Origin: Bradysia coprophila
Taxonomy: Eukaryota; Arthropoda; Insecta; Diptera; Sciaridae
DNA length: 64,000 nucleotides
Assembly (NCBI RefSeq): GCF_014529535.1
Contig: NW_023503807.1
Location: 2,021,332 to 2,085,331 of the forward strand
Direction of reading: 5' to 3'
Under the pieces are notes generated by a model. That model was not told where the DNA came from. It searched no databases and was given only the letters and a program-made list of their open reading frames with translations. The translations under genes and the position numbers were made by a program. Positions 10,201 through 20,500 of the stretch are shown here, one piece after another; within the stretch, counting starts at the first letter, position 1, and every line of letters starts with the position of its first letter.

Positions 10201-13163
10201 TCGGCGTAGCCTAACATACAACCTAGAACAAAAACGATCGAAACGTACATCAAAACACGGCACCAAAGTGGTTACGTTCTTCGAATAAACTAAGATGTTG
10301 GTGAAATCATTGTTCGAGAAAGTGTCTAAAATGCTCTTGATCGTCAACTGTGCTATGAAGTTCCGGAACCCGGTCATCGATCCGGAATTATCCAACAAAA
10401 TGACAATATCCTTCGAACATGTTGCTGTTTCAATGTACCACGAACGCTTTCGACAGTCGTAAACGTCGACACCATGACTTTCCCACCTTTTTGCGGGAAA
10501 ATGGCGCATTATGCCCGTGTCCGATCCGAAGTATTGCCACGATAGGGCCGGATCAGATTGATAGTTTTGTAGGAACACTTGATCGAGCGCTGAAACACAT
10601 AATGTTGATCTTGATCCTGCTGCGAGGGTAAAATTGGGCATTACAAAAATGTCTATACCTTCGGACCACATGATCGTTTCAAGAACTTCTCTGCTTCGGT
10701 GATATACATTAGTTGGAACGTGAACAGAGCTATGTGACGTATTTACGGAGATATTGTAAAAGTGAGTGTCTCGATACAGTGACAAGTTCTGAAAGTATTG
10801 GCCGTCTTTCTGAACTATCTCCGGTAAACTCTCCACAAACTCTCTCGTTAGATTGCCCTCCAAATCTTCTATAATCGAATATTTGCTGGAATAATATGTG
10901 TAGTTCTTATGATCGGACTTATTGAAATCAAACTTCTCAGCACTTTCTTCCGCCGTGTTAAGTATGCACTGTTGTTGATTTGAATTCACGTTTAAACAAT
11001 GAAACCGTTACACTAGTTAATCAATTGAACTTACTCTGACCGCATCGATTTTTCTCTGTAACATTCGGCCCAGATTGTCTACAATCGATTTAATTAGGGT
11101 GTCGTTTCCTTTTTGTTCCACTCTCGCATTGTATTGCTTGTATTTCTACAACAAAAAAAATTGTCAAAAATATGAAATTGCTGGATGGAAAGCACCGACC
11201 TGGACGTGGATTCTCATGCTGTTCGTGACTTGACAGTTCTTTTTTACACGCAACTGTCCGATTACGAATATTTGTAGTTACGAAAATACGAGAATCGTCG
11301 CCCTGGTCTGTAAACTTTAGGTAGATCACGAAGATTAACATTTTATTACACACGCAGGAACACTTCTGACTATTTTGCATATAAAACATTCACCTCAACT
11401 TCACGATGTCGTTGTCAGCGACCCTTAACCTCCTCATATACAACCTTGGTTTCACCAGCGAATCTGCGATCTGCATGACCTTCCCCAAAGTTTACAGTTT
11501 TGACTTACCATTTTGATTTCATTTGATTTTGTCATCTTTTGACCCATCTGCCACAACTCGTCTCCGAACTCTTGGGCCCATGTTGCAACTCTGCAATTCA
11601 AACAGGAAACAAAATTGAGTCTTCATTTTTTGGCACAACCTCTTATCGATCGGCATTTTGTTTTATTGATTCTCTCTATGCACTGACAAAAAAGTTTAGA
11701 AAAACTCAGCTGTTGCAGGGAACTTTGTCTCCAGGTCTACAATAGCTGCCACAGCTGTAGCGCCCCATACAAAAAATACAGCTGCTGCAGATGATGTAGA
11801 TTATCTGGAGACAAAGTTACCTGCGACAGGTGAGTTTTTCGAAACTTTTGGGAATGCTTTTTAATTTACAATCAAAAGGTTGGGTTAGCGTCTCTTCTCT
11901 AATCAGTTATCACTAGCTAATGGCGAAGTTTATTTTCCATTAGCTTCGCTACTAGCGATTAGCGATCCGGAACGAAAATAATTTTTTTCGAAAATATTTG
12001 CTTAATTATGTGGCGAAGTAGTGTACAATGACCTCACTCTACTCGTTGCCAATTTTTTTTTTTCGAAATTTCAAGTTCAAATTGTTGTCATTGAAAAGGT
12101 AGTGAATCTGGCAAAACCACAAAAATTGTTTCAAGGCGATCAGATTGCTTGGGTGGAACAGGTCGATGAAAAAGTTAAGCCTTCAGAGCGGCAACAAAAT
12201 GAGTGGGTCTCGTCGAATCTTTAAAAAATAATTTTTCGAAAAACGATTTTATGGCTTTGAGCCAGAACAATGTTTTTGTGGTACTACGGTCTCTGATTTC
12301 TATTTTTCTAAATTATTTTCTGGCTACGCTATTTGGCGTACAAATTATGTTTGCTTCGGTGTCCGAGAGACAAAGTTTACCGGTAACGAAAACCACAAAA
12401 GTGAGTTCCCACTGTAATATAACGCTTGATTTCCACTTGCCAGAAAAGTACTCAGTGCGAAGACAAAATTGATTTTTTTCAGTATTAGCTTTGTTTAAGT
12501 ACGGTTTCCACTAAACAAAAAGTACTTAGAGAGAGAGAGAGAGAGATAGAGCTGTGAGAGAGCAAGCTGTCAAGTAAACAAAGAATAAATTGAAAAAAAT
12601 CAATTTTGCCTCTCACAGAGCTCCTATCTCACAGAGTACTTTCTGTTCGATTTGCCGGTAACACAAATTTGCATCCAATAAATTTTCGGTATCCCCGTTA
12701 CTGCGGATACATATACTACGTAGTGATACTCTACTATACCACTAGCCTTGTTCAATTTTACCAGTTATGTGCTCTCCTTTGAACTGACGTCACAAATTTA
12801 GCATATTGCAAGGGAGACGCTCACTAAAGTATATAAAGCTCTAAAAGCAGAAATAATCAGCGCTGCATCAAACCGGAGACCAAATATGAGCACTTCAGTT
12901 GACGCGAAACTTGGTTCCATATTTTTTGTGAACCGCTGAAGATGTGAATTACCTTCAGTGTTTAGATACTTTGGAGCTCATCTCCGTCGCGACGGTTGTT
13001 ATCGAGTAAATGGAAATGGACAGAAGTTTTCATCACATTAAAAGTTCACTCACATTTCGGCTTCCTTTGATGTCTCAGCTGTTTGTAGCAATCCAATGCA
13101 TAAAATGCATGCCAGTAAAATTAGAGGATGATTGACGTAAAACTTCTCTCTATTGATAACCAT
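1298..13163 (-). CDS. Voltage-gated calcium channel alpha2/delta subunit (C-terminus off window)
   Basis: Extracellular, membrane-anchored auxiliary subunit that promotes trafficking and gating of voltage-gated calcium channels. Seventeen coding exons, in transcript order: 13163-13054, 11590-11509, 11145-11035, 10968-10249, 9879-9814, 7548-7250, 7016-6893, 6684-6546, 4001-3943, 3772-3698, 3634-3530, 3461-3325, 2933-2638, 2561-2366, 2299-1990, 1931-1689, 1608-1298. All junctions keep frame and give about 1128 residues. Exon 1 encodes a signal peptide (hydrophobic stretch around residues 9-25). VWA_N follows in exons 3-4. The VWA domain carries an intact MIDAS motif, DNSGSMTG, near residue 294, and ITDGVPG later in exon 6. 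Exons 8-12 give the Cache-like part ([32 protein letters not shown]). Exons 13-17 give the conserved VGCC_alpha2 region with [24 protein letters not shown] and ETWYKAAI. The last exon ends with an AG|GTAAAG donor, so the C-terminal tail and anchor lie beyond base 1. The family is certain; which fly paralogue (straightjacket, stolid or CG4587 type) is not resolved. Confidence 0.95.
2980..3205. repeat. MITE, TAA target-site duplication (Harbinger-like)
   Basis: Inverted repeat of about 45 bp per arm beginning GGGATCATTCATAAATTGCG, with related ends containing TTTTTCAGTGCTG. A TAA trinucleotide flanks each side. It lies in the alpha2/delta intron between exons 12 and 13. Diverged half-copies with the same TTTTTCAGTGCTG block lie near 4042-4090 and 6470. 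Confidence 0.65.
4164..5503 (+). mobile_element. Family D compound element, copy 1
   Basis: Starts with TTTTTAGCCC and a hairpin (AGTACGAAGTACT core), followed by a conserved block that includes a (TCCG)n microsatellite at about 4298-4320. Then come about six tandem 143-147-bp units, and the end CTCCGACTGTTCTGATG. Related copies lie at 21433-22412 (plus) and 44116-45172 (minus). The element occupies the alpha2/delta intron between exons 8 and 9. No coding capacity is visible. Confidence 0.7.
4590..5480 (+). repeat. 145-bp tandem repeat array, about 6 units
   Basis: The block TAAGGCCGCTACTCGGCC recurs at about 4745, 4890, 5035, 5179 and 5324, with a diverged first unit near 4605 and a partial one near 5468. 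Alternate units resemble each other more (TTTTTATGGAAGG versus TTTCATTTGAGAG), suggesting a higher-order dimer. Confidence 0.85.
7070..7229. repeat. MITE of the GGCTGTAAACTTTGG family
   Basis: Inverted ends GAGGCTGTAAACTTTGGAGA and (reverse) CCCCAAAG flank a short core with CGCCATTTT and its partner. The full-length relative is at 55691-55917. The copy sits between alpha2/delta exons 6 and 7, ending about 20 bp from the exon 6 donor. Confidence 0.6.
8298..9790 (+). mobile_element. Family B compound (Helentron-like) element, copy 1
   Basis: Begins TCATGTCCGG after a host A. A TCCG...CGGA stem is followed by the subterminal repeat GACGCAGTCT. Next come a conserved block, a TCTATCTGTC microsatellite at about 8598-8625, an 18-bp satellite and a partly deleted terminal palindrome. 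The 3' end carries AGACTGCGTC (the exact inverse of the 5' repeat), a TCTCGAAAAGA stem and GTTGGGATTT. The near-identical layout at 40621-42528 defines the limits. It fills most of the intron between alpha2/delta exons 5 and 6 and ends 23 bp from the exon 5 splice donor. No transposase is encoded. Confidence 0.75.
9150..9415 (+). repeat. 18-bp satellite within family B copy 1
   Basis: About 15 tandem copies of TTTTCGATTTTCGTCAAA, with a later run in which CGATTT becomes CAAATT. Because 18 is divisible by 3, several frames are open across the array (for example FVKFSI repeats). These frames are artefacts of the repeat, not a gene. Confidence 0.9.
11210..11505. repeat. Degenerate MITE pair in alpha2/delta intron 2
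   Basis: The ends TCTGTAAACTTTAGGTAG (near 11307) and CCTTCCCCAAAGTTTACAG (near 11480) belong to the family at 55691. Around 11235-11290 a second piece, CTTGACAGTTCTTTTTTAC, resembles the MITE at 42709. The two look overlapped or nested. Confidence 0.45.
12505..12660. repeat. GA-rich microsatellite inside a degenerate inverted repeat
   Basis: A (GA)n tract at 12527-12546 is bracketed by AAAAAGTACTTAGAGAG and the partly complementary CTCACAGAGTACTTTCTG. A similar inverted fragment with CTCTCACGGAGTACTTTTTG lies at about 7620-7725. It is in alpha2/delta intron 1. No gene is visible in this intron. Confidence 0.5.
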
Positions 13164-13891
13164 TTTTGTTTCTCTTACATAATTATTGTTAACTTATAAC
13201 ATTTGATTAACTTTATCCAACACACAATTCTACGTTTTAATCACAAATCTGACTGCATTTTCCGATAGAGTCACAACAGAAAAACAAAAATTTCTAAAAT
13301 ATTTTAATTTATTTCGGCAAAATAATAAATCTGTTCAGAGACTATGAACGTTTGTTCGGCGAAATGATGGAGAAAATAATCTAAATTTAGATTCTTCCGA
13401 AATTCCCAGTTTGTTTTCAGTACAGTAAGTTCGGTTTATTCAAATATATATGCACGTCAACATGTTCTATTGATTTGTTGTGTACACAAACATGCGTGAA
13501 AAGGACCAAAAATCAATATTTAAATGAACAAACTGTATTTTCACAAATAATTTGTAATCGCACAATTTGCACAGTTATGTCTCTTGCTAAATTGTAAGCT
13601 TTTCCTTTACATCTACTGAATGGATAACTGTCAGTATTATACTGGATCACACTGAACATGCACTTCGGAAAATTTCAAAATATTTTCCGTGACATAGGAA
13701 AATCAATAATTTTCCGAAAGTAAATTTACTTTGCCGCATATAACAAAATGAACAATACCCGGCTGGGACATCGTAACTCGAAACACAGATAATAATTATA
13801 AGGTGCACATTTATGGGAAGTAGAAAGTTTTTCTATTTTCGGTGCCTCTTTTACCAATGGTATTCGTTTCACTGTCTTTAAGGATCCTTAA

Positions 13892-14103
13892 AGTATAGTT
13901 TCCACTTAAAAAGAGCACTCCGCTTAGCCTCCGTTTACATGACAGTTGTAAAATAGAACAAAGGAACTGTCACGTAAACGGAGTAAAAAATTTAAATAAA
14001 TTCAATTTCCACTCCGTTTGCGTGACAGTTCTTTTGTTCTATTTAACAACTGTCATGTAAACGGAGGCTAAACGGAGTGCTCTTTTTAAGTGGAAACTAT
14101 ACT
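13892..14103. repeat. 212-bp foldback MITE with TAA duplication
   Basis: Near-perfect palindrome: AGTATAGTTTCCACTTAAAA at the left is matched by its reverse complement at the right. Inner arms contain CCGTTTACATGACAGTT and its partner. TAA flanks both ends (13889-13891 and 14104-14106). It lies about 0.7 kb upstream of the alpha2/delta start codon. Confidence 0.8.
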
Positions 14104-14284
14104 TAAGCGGAACGAACGATTGAATTTTTTTTTGTTTTGTTTATGATGCGAAATTGTCTTTAATTGATCGTCTAAAATACACAAACCCACGCAAAAAAAA
14201 AATCGCAAAAATCAAAAATCAAAAAATGATTCGGTTTTCTTCCGTTTAAATTCTTTCAGTACATTTTTCAACCATTTTCCTAAC

Positions 14285-14483
14285 AATACATTCCTCAACA
14301 TCTGCCACTTGTGACGCAAATTTCTTGTTGTAAAATTTTCTTTCACAAATTTTTTGAGTCAATTTTTTGTTGATAAAACTTTTGCGTACGACGCACAATG
14401 CGTCACCCTCAGCGATATCAGTTATTTTGTAAGTAAGATAAAGGACTTGCGTCACATTTACCCTTTAAGGGTTTTTTGACTGA
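14285..14483 (+). repeat. Right arm and 3' end of a family-C-like element
   Basis: Contains CATCTGCCACTTGTGACGCA, the GCGATATCAGTTATTTT block and GGACTTGCGTCAC. A perfect ACCCTTTAAGGGT hairpin follows, then TTTTTTGACTGA followed by host T, the same terminal order as the three complete family C copies. The left part is missing. Confidence 0.65.
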
Positions 14484-15682
14484 TTTGCAAATACAGATAT
14501 TGTTACAAATAGCTTATGGCGAGCGTTAAGGAATTCATTTGTACACATTTGTACACATTTGTCCGCTTTTATTCATTTATATTCGCCATTATATTAAGGT
14601 TGCGAAATTTGCTGTTTTCGTTCTTCATCGAGGTGATCGCGATGAACCAGCTCCACCAGTTTGACAACAAACAAAATCATGACTTCATGAATATGAAAAC
14701 TGAAATTCCAATATTTTCAGTTGAGCTCTTTAATCTAAATTAAAACATTACAAGATATTGCCGCCGAAATATGAAACACGTGAAATGAAACAAAATTTTT
14801 TTTTTTACAGTTTTGACACAATAAAGGTTGATGCTAACTCAACTTATCGCGAAAGAATATATTCGTTTGGAAATGAAGCTGGACTACCGTAATTATCATC
14901 CAAGTTGTGTTGCTTTCCCTGCCACTTCGCTGTATCTTTGAAAAACCTGAACTTTATGGTGTAACGATTTGGTCTGCGACGTTTTCATTTCAATGAAAAC
15001 AGTAAGAGTTTTGCGGTTCAATTGTATGTGATCTACACTACCTCTGGAAATGAAAAACTTGAATTTTCAAATCGTTTTTTCGATTAGTGGCTGTCTTTGA
15101 AGGTCCCGAAAAGTTTCGGCGAAGTCTGGTCGAATATATGTTGTCTGAGTGTGTAGACGTTAAAGTTAGATAGCTGAAGTGTGAGTCTATTTTGTGAATT
15201 TTTTGATTTTTATTTGTTTGATAAGTTTTTGTGAATTTTGTTGGATGAATTTTCACTTGTGCTTTGCTGCGTTAGGGTATTTTCATAGCAGTATTCCTTA
15301 TTGATCCTTGATTTTCCATCAGAAGATGCCATTTTTCTACGTAATTCATTCGAAGACTTGTTCAACTGAATGGTTTACTGCTGTCTCGTGTAACGGACCA
15401 GTGGAAGCGACTGATGATGGTTAGACCACGCGCTAACCACTGACCGCCACTGGATCCGGAGGTCGAAACAGATTTGTCCTTCTTTGATTCGCTTCACGCG
15501 AACCATGGGAAAGGGAAGAGCAAAGCTCTGTTCGTTTATTTACAATTACTTCCTTAATTTTTAGATTACTTTATAGGTATTACAGGTCTTAGTTGTCCTC
15601 GTCCGAGCTTCATGTATGTATTTGCAGCCCGTTGCCAAATCGTAACGTAAAAAAAGCCTGAATTCATATTTCTGTGTTTCGA

Positions 15683-16359
15683 ATGGAAGGATTCATTTTT
15701 GGAGTCAATAAACAGAAATATATTGATTATTTGAGAGTAGTGCAATTGAGAAAAGAAAAACGTAAGTTAAATTTCGAAAAAAAAAATTTATGCCGATTCT
15801 GCAGCCGATCACATGAGCTCATCAAATTTTACAGTTTTTGCTGAAATGTGTCTAAAAAGGGAACACCGATATCCAACGGTTTTCGCGAAGAACGGTTTGA
15901 TAATTCCGGTCAATTGATACATTCGAATGAGTCCCATGTTAGCTGTTCGCTGAAGGTCAAAATGGGACCACCCTGTCAAATTAAAATTTTCTGTTGCACT
16001 GACAAGGAGGAAAAAGAAAACTTGTTGAAAAACTGGCCAGTACAATATCTAAGTAAAGGTAGGGCTTAGCCTTGTCGTCAAAAATGCAACTAAATAAAAG
16101 TTTCTATTTTTTAGAATCGGTTACAAAAGTAGGGGACGCGTCCGAGTCTCGAGCGCACAACGTGGTAAAAATATTGTTTGATCCAATACCCAACCGAGAT
16201 AACGAAAAATCATTGCTAATACTGAAATGCTATGAGTCCGAGTGGGACGTTCTCAACACAGCCGTTAACCGTATGCTACAAAAAATGCCAACGATTGCCG
16301 AAAACCAAGCTCTATTCGATTCAGGAGAATCGTCACAGTCACCTTCGCCAACTAACTAG
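15683..16359 (+). CDS. Unrecognised small protein gene (5' structure uncertain)
   Basis: I do not recognise the product. Two 3' exons are well supported: one open to 16058 and another at 16115-16359, joined by a 56-nt intron (GTAGGG...TTTTTTAG, phase 1) that preserves frame. Together they encode roughly 150 residues. The first is rich in Lys and Cys (CSLKVKMGPPCQIKIFCC), the second holds SLLILKCYESEWDVLN and ends with a Ser/Pro tail and TAG. A candidate first exon, 15683-15761, starts at ATG and ends in a perfect GTAAGT donor. Splicing it to the CAG at 15832-15834 opens a frame that stops at about 15925, while the downstream exon uses another frame. So either an internal intron or a 1-base assembly error is unresolved. 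An AATAAA at 16481 supports a real transcript. Confidence 0.5.
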
Positions 16360-16480
16360 GCAGATTCTATGTAACACTGCAGCCAGTATTATGATTATGT
16401 CGATTATGAACAAAGATTGAGCGAACGTAGAGCCTTTTATAACTTGGCATCATATTACCATGTGCCGTCATACTTAAATC

Positions 16481-16486
16481 AATAAA
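16481..16486 (+). terminator. Poly(A) signal of the 15.7-kb gene
   Basis: AATAAA lies 121 nt after the TAG stop at 16359, in an AT-rich stretch and before the PIP4K gene. Confidence 0.5.
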
Positions 16487-17563
16487 TTCATTGAACCCAA
16501 AGTGTGTAATTGTTTAGGAAATTATTGAGGGAGATTTAGGGTTTAATTAAAGAAAATCTAGAAAAATCATTGCTATGAACTGTACCAATATAAGCCGAAT
16601 ATTTATTGTATATAAAATATAGAAGATCTACAACTGTCCGTAACGTAGCCCTCATTTAAAATATAAAAAAAGTCATTTTCGTCAAGCGAAGACTTCTTTT
16701 TCATTTTTATTTGAAATTATTGACGAGAAATAACATTTTGAATCTAAAGGCGGCACCTCACATCACGACTTCAAATCCTTCTAATCGATTTAAATGGGGC
16801 AGCTTCATGAACTGTCATTATCTGTCAAATATTATTGTTTTTGTGCGGTGCTCTGATTATTGTACGGAGTTTTGCGTCTTCATTGCAATTTAATTATTCG
16901 ATTTTTCCATTCCTATCGACACCATGTATCAAAAAGTCATCTTTTTCGGAAAAGAAATCACTATTTGGTAGAGAAAAAAAACCTTGTCGAAATTCCGAAC
17001 ATTCATGAATAACAACAACCAATTGTAATCACATCTTATCGTGTAGCATAATCAATCGAATTTGATCCCTTTGCGAAATGCTACACCAGACAGTGCATAC
17101 AAGAAAAGTTAACTTGACAAAACCAAATTTTTTATGAATTGGTAACCATTTGAGCGTTTAGAAGTGTCATCGCTGTGGTCTTGGTTGTTTAATTGCATTT
17201 TTACACAGTGATTATTAAAACTTAACAGATTCCTGTAGCCTCGCTAGCTTATTTAAATAAAAGGCTTACCAAAGTAAAGCACCGTAAGTAGTAACATTCA
17301 CTTTTTCCGAATTAAATCACCGAAAAATGGGACGATTTTTTTTGCCTTTGTCGCCCATTTTGGAATTTTCGTGAAAAAAATAACGAAACGCAATAATAAA
17401 GATTTATCTGTGTTGTTTGTCGATTTCGATTATCCGTTCGAAAGTGATTGATTCTGTTTGATTTGTACGAAATACTGTTCTGTTCAATTGGAATTGCAAT
17501 TTCACGCCGAAACATCGATTGAAACTCATTTTCATCGACATCATTTTCTATGTTACTTTTTAG

Positions 17564-20500
17564 GAAAATGATCAAGAAGAAGCATTTTCGGGTCAAACAT
17601 CAGAAAGTCAAGCTGTTCCGCGCTAATGAGCCGATTTTAAGCGTTTTCATGTGGGGCATCAATCATACGGTAAGTGCAATACATGCTGCAATTGTGCTAT
17701 GCAAAAATTTTGAATTGTGTCCTTTGTGTGGTTCAATGGGGATGAAAATACAGATTTGAAAATTGATTTCAAAGTTCCGTGATTAAGGGCGGTTCAGATT
17801 TTTTTTTTTTTGATTTTCTAGTGTAGCCGCTTCAAATATGTCGATCGAACACTAGTTTTCGACAACAACGATTTTCAAAACAATTTTGTTTGACGTTTTG
17901 AAATCGATTTATATTATTGTGAGTTTTGGTGCGGAATCTTGGAGCAATATTTTGGAGTGAAAGTGTCATGATTTGATGCCATGACGAACTTATCAACGGA
18001 ATTGTTGAATTTATCTGATTTTGTGGTTTAGGTACATATCATTATCTTTTGGTTAAGTCACTTAACAAAAATGTAACTTTGAATCACATTACTATCTTTT
18101 AAAGTCGACTTCGTCTTTTTATTCTGCGAAAAAGTCGACTGACTAAGACAGTTACTTCATCGTACTTGCATTCCAGTTGAGCAATGTATGGCTAATGCAG
18201 CTTTTGTTCGAATTTTAGGTCGAAAACACACGAGCAATTTTGCGTTGGTGGGATCGACAATTATGCTGCGTTTTCCATTGTAATGCCATATTCACCATAG
18301 GCTCCACAACGGTCCACGCAGCATAATTGTCGATCGTATCAACGCAAAATTGTTCGTGTGTTTTCGGCCTTAACAAATTCGTCTTAGCCTATAAACCCAA
18401 ACTTTAAGTGTTAATGGTCTTTAATCATCTAATTCTCTTTTTACACCGATTGCCTTTGGTATATGGGTTGGGTATAGCTTCTTCAATGAGTTGAAAAAGG
18501 AATCATGGTCCTGACGGTTACTGATGGTATTTGTAGAGCGAAGGCAAAAATATTACTCGCCCGATTCCCATCATTGCTGTTAAATTCGACCATTGATTCC
18601 ATGGTCTACCATTCCATCAAGCAAATGTGTAAATCAAATCGTCTGTTTCAGATAAACGAGCTCAGCCACGTCAATATTCCAGTTATGTTATTACCAGATG
18701 ATTTCCGGGCTTATTCAAAGATTAAAGTGGACAATCATCTATTCAACAAGTTAGTTCACGAACGCAATTATGCCGAAGAAGGCACCGACGTTTTCAATCC
18801 AATTTTTGTTTTTTTTTTGCTCCGCAGAGAAAACATGCCATCACATTTCAAAGTCAAGGAATATTGCCCGCTGGTGTTTCGAAATTTACGGGAGCGATTT
18901 GGTGTGGACGACGTTGACTACAGGGAATCGTTAACACGATCGCAACCAGTGCAAATTGATTCGTCGGGCAAGAGTGGTGCACAATTTTATCGAAGTTATG
19001 ACAAATTTTTTATATTGAAAAGCTTAACATCCGAAGAAATCGAGAGGATGCACGCGTTTTTAAAGCATTACCATCCGGTAAGTTAGATATAACTATAACA
19101 TAGACATGAGAAAGACGGAAAGATAGAGTGACAATTGGTGAGAGATTTCGGCTCAGCTAAACCTAGTGTCAAAATTAGCAGACAGTTAACGGCGAGCGAA
19201 GATTAGTTAAATTAAACCGGTCGTGAGGACACAGTGTCAAAAATTTGTGAATGGAAAATGAATGTTCGAATTTTTGAACTACAAATTTTGTCTCTGTTCC
19301 CTCTCTGCTTTCGACATTTCCTTCAAGGCCAGTTACGTTTAACTGATCCGAAATATCTTTTCGTTAACACTCCATCCCACTTGACAGTCAAATTTGGCGA
19401 GGGAGATAAGATTTTTCACAACGCAGGCAGGCGGGAAAAATAGTCATTTCTCCCCTCGGCTGATAATTCGGAAGCCTTTGTTGTGAAAAAAGTTTACCTC
19501 GGGGAATATTTCTGTCAACTTTATTGCACATCCAGTTTATATGTATGGCGAATTCCATGACCTGTCCCCGAAATCTACTCAAAATTTTCATAGAGCAACG
19601 GTCACAGACGGTCACAGAGAGGGATTCTTTTAAAAAACAGCCTACCGAAATCGGACGCATTTTCCAGTGGACTTTTTTGTATGTGTCTAGAAAGGTATTC
19701 GACCCTAGAAGCCAGAACCACTTTCAAAAAAATTCTTCGAATTTTGTGTACACTGTTCTTACTGAAATTTCTCGAGGTACACAAAACGTACATGGTCGTT
19801 TGGGGTATCATTTGAAAGGTAATTTTATGTGCTTTTGGGCCAAGTAGGGTCCTATGAGGTTTGGATGCATCTATGATGAAATATGTACACCTAAACATTT
19901 AAACTTCTATTTCATCGTAGATTCGGCTCAATAGTACATGTGATTACCTTTCTAATGACACCCCACACGACCCTGTACGGTAGGGCGTATCGAATTTTGC
20001 AAATTTTAAGGACCGCGATAGCCTGTGTGCGGAAAACGTAGATCATCGAAAACTGTGTCCGGGCATGTGGTTGATGGATCCAATGGAGCCATGGAAGAAG
20101 TCCCCCCAGGCGGCTTTAAGTTTCCGATGGTCATAATTCGGAAAGTTGAGAGTATTTTTGAAAACAATGTTCTAACGGAATGTAGAGCTTTGAAAACTCT
20201 ACAAAACTACCGAAGAAACCGATGGTCCAAAAGGTGTCACTGCCAAGATTGCCTAACATCGAAAATGTGACCTTTTGGTTTTTGACTTATATTTCCTGAG
20301 AGACAAATGATTTTGTTTAGCCTGTGGTATGAGATGGTAGAGGAGGTCGAGCACTACCAGTACACTAGGCATGTCCCGATCGGATATACTCTTGAAATCA
20401 CTTTTATAACATTTGTGAATGGAATTTTTAAGAGTGGCCACGTCGCCCACGAAGCAAGTGCAGACACTGCAACCGGTACTGGTGAGTCGAGGACACCTTG

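Larger units (their letters stand above)
13164..15682. other. Intergenic region between the alpha2/delta start and the 15.7-kb gene
   Basis: The 5' flanks of two divergent genes, so both promoters should lie here, but I see no motif strong enough to place either. It contains the MITE at 13892 and the Helitron-like 3' end at 14285-14483. The rest is AT-rich with no supported ORF. A short open stretch starting ATG at 15326 and ending at a weak GTTAGA donor could be an upstream exon, but I cannot support it. Confidence 0.4.
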
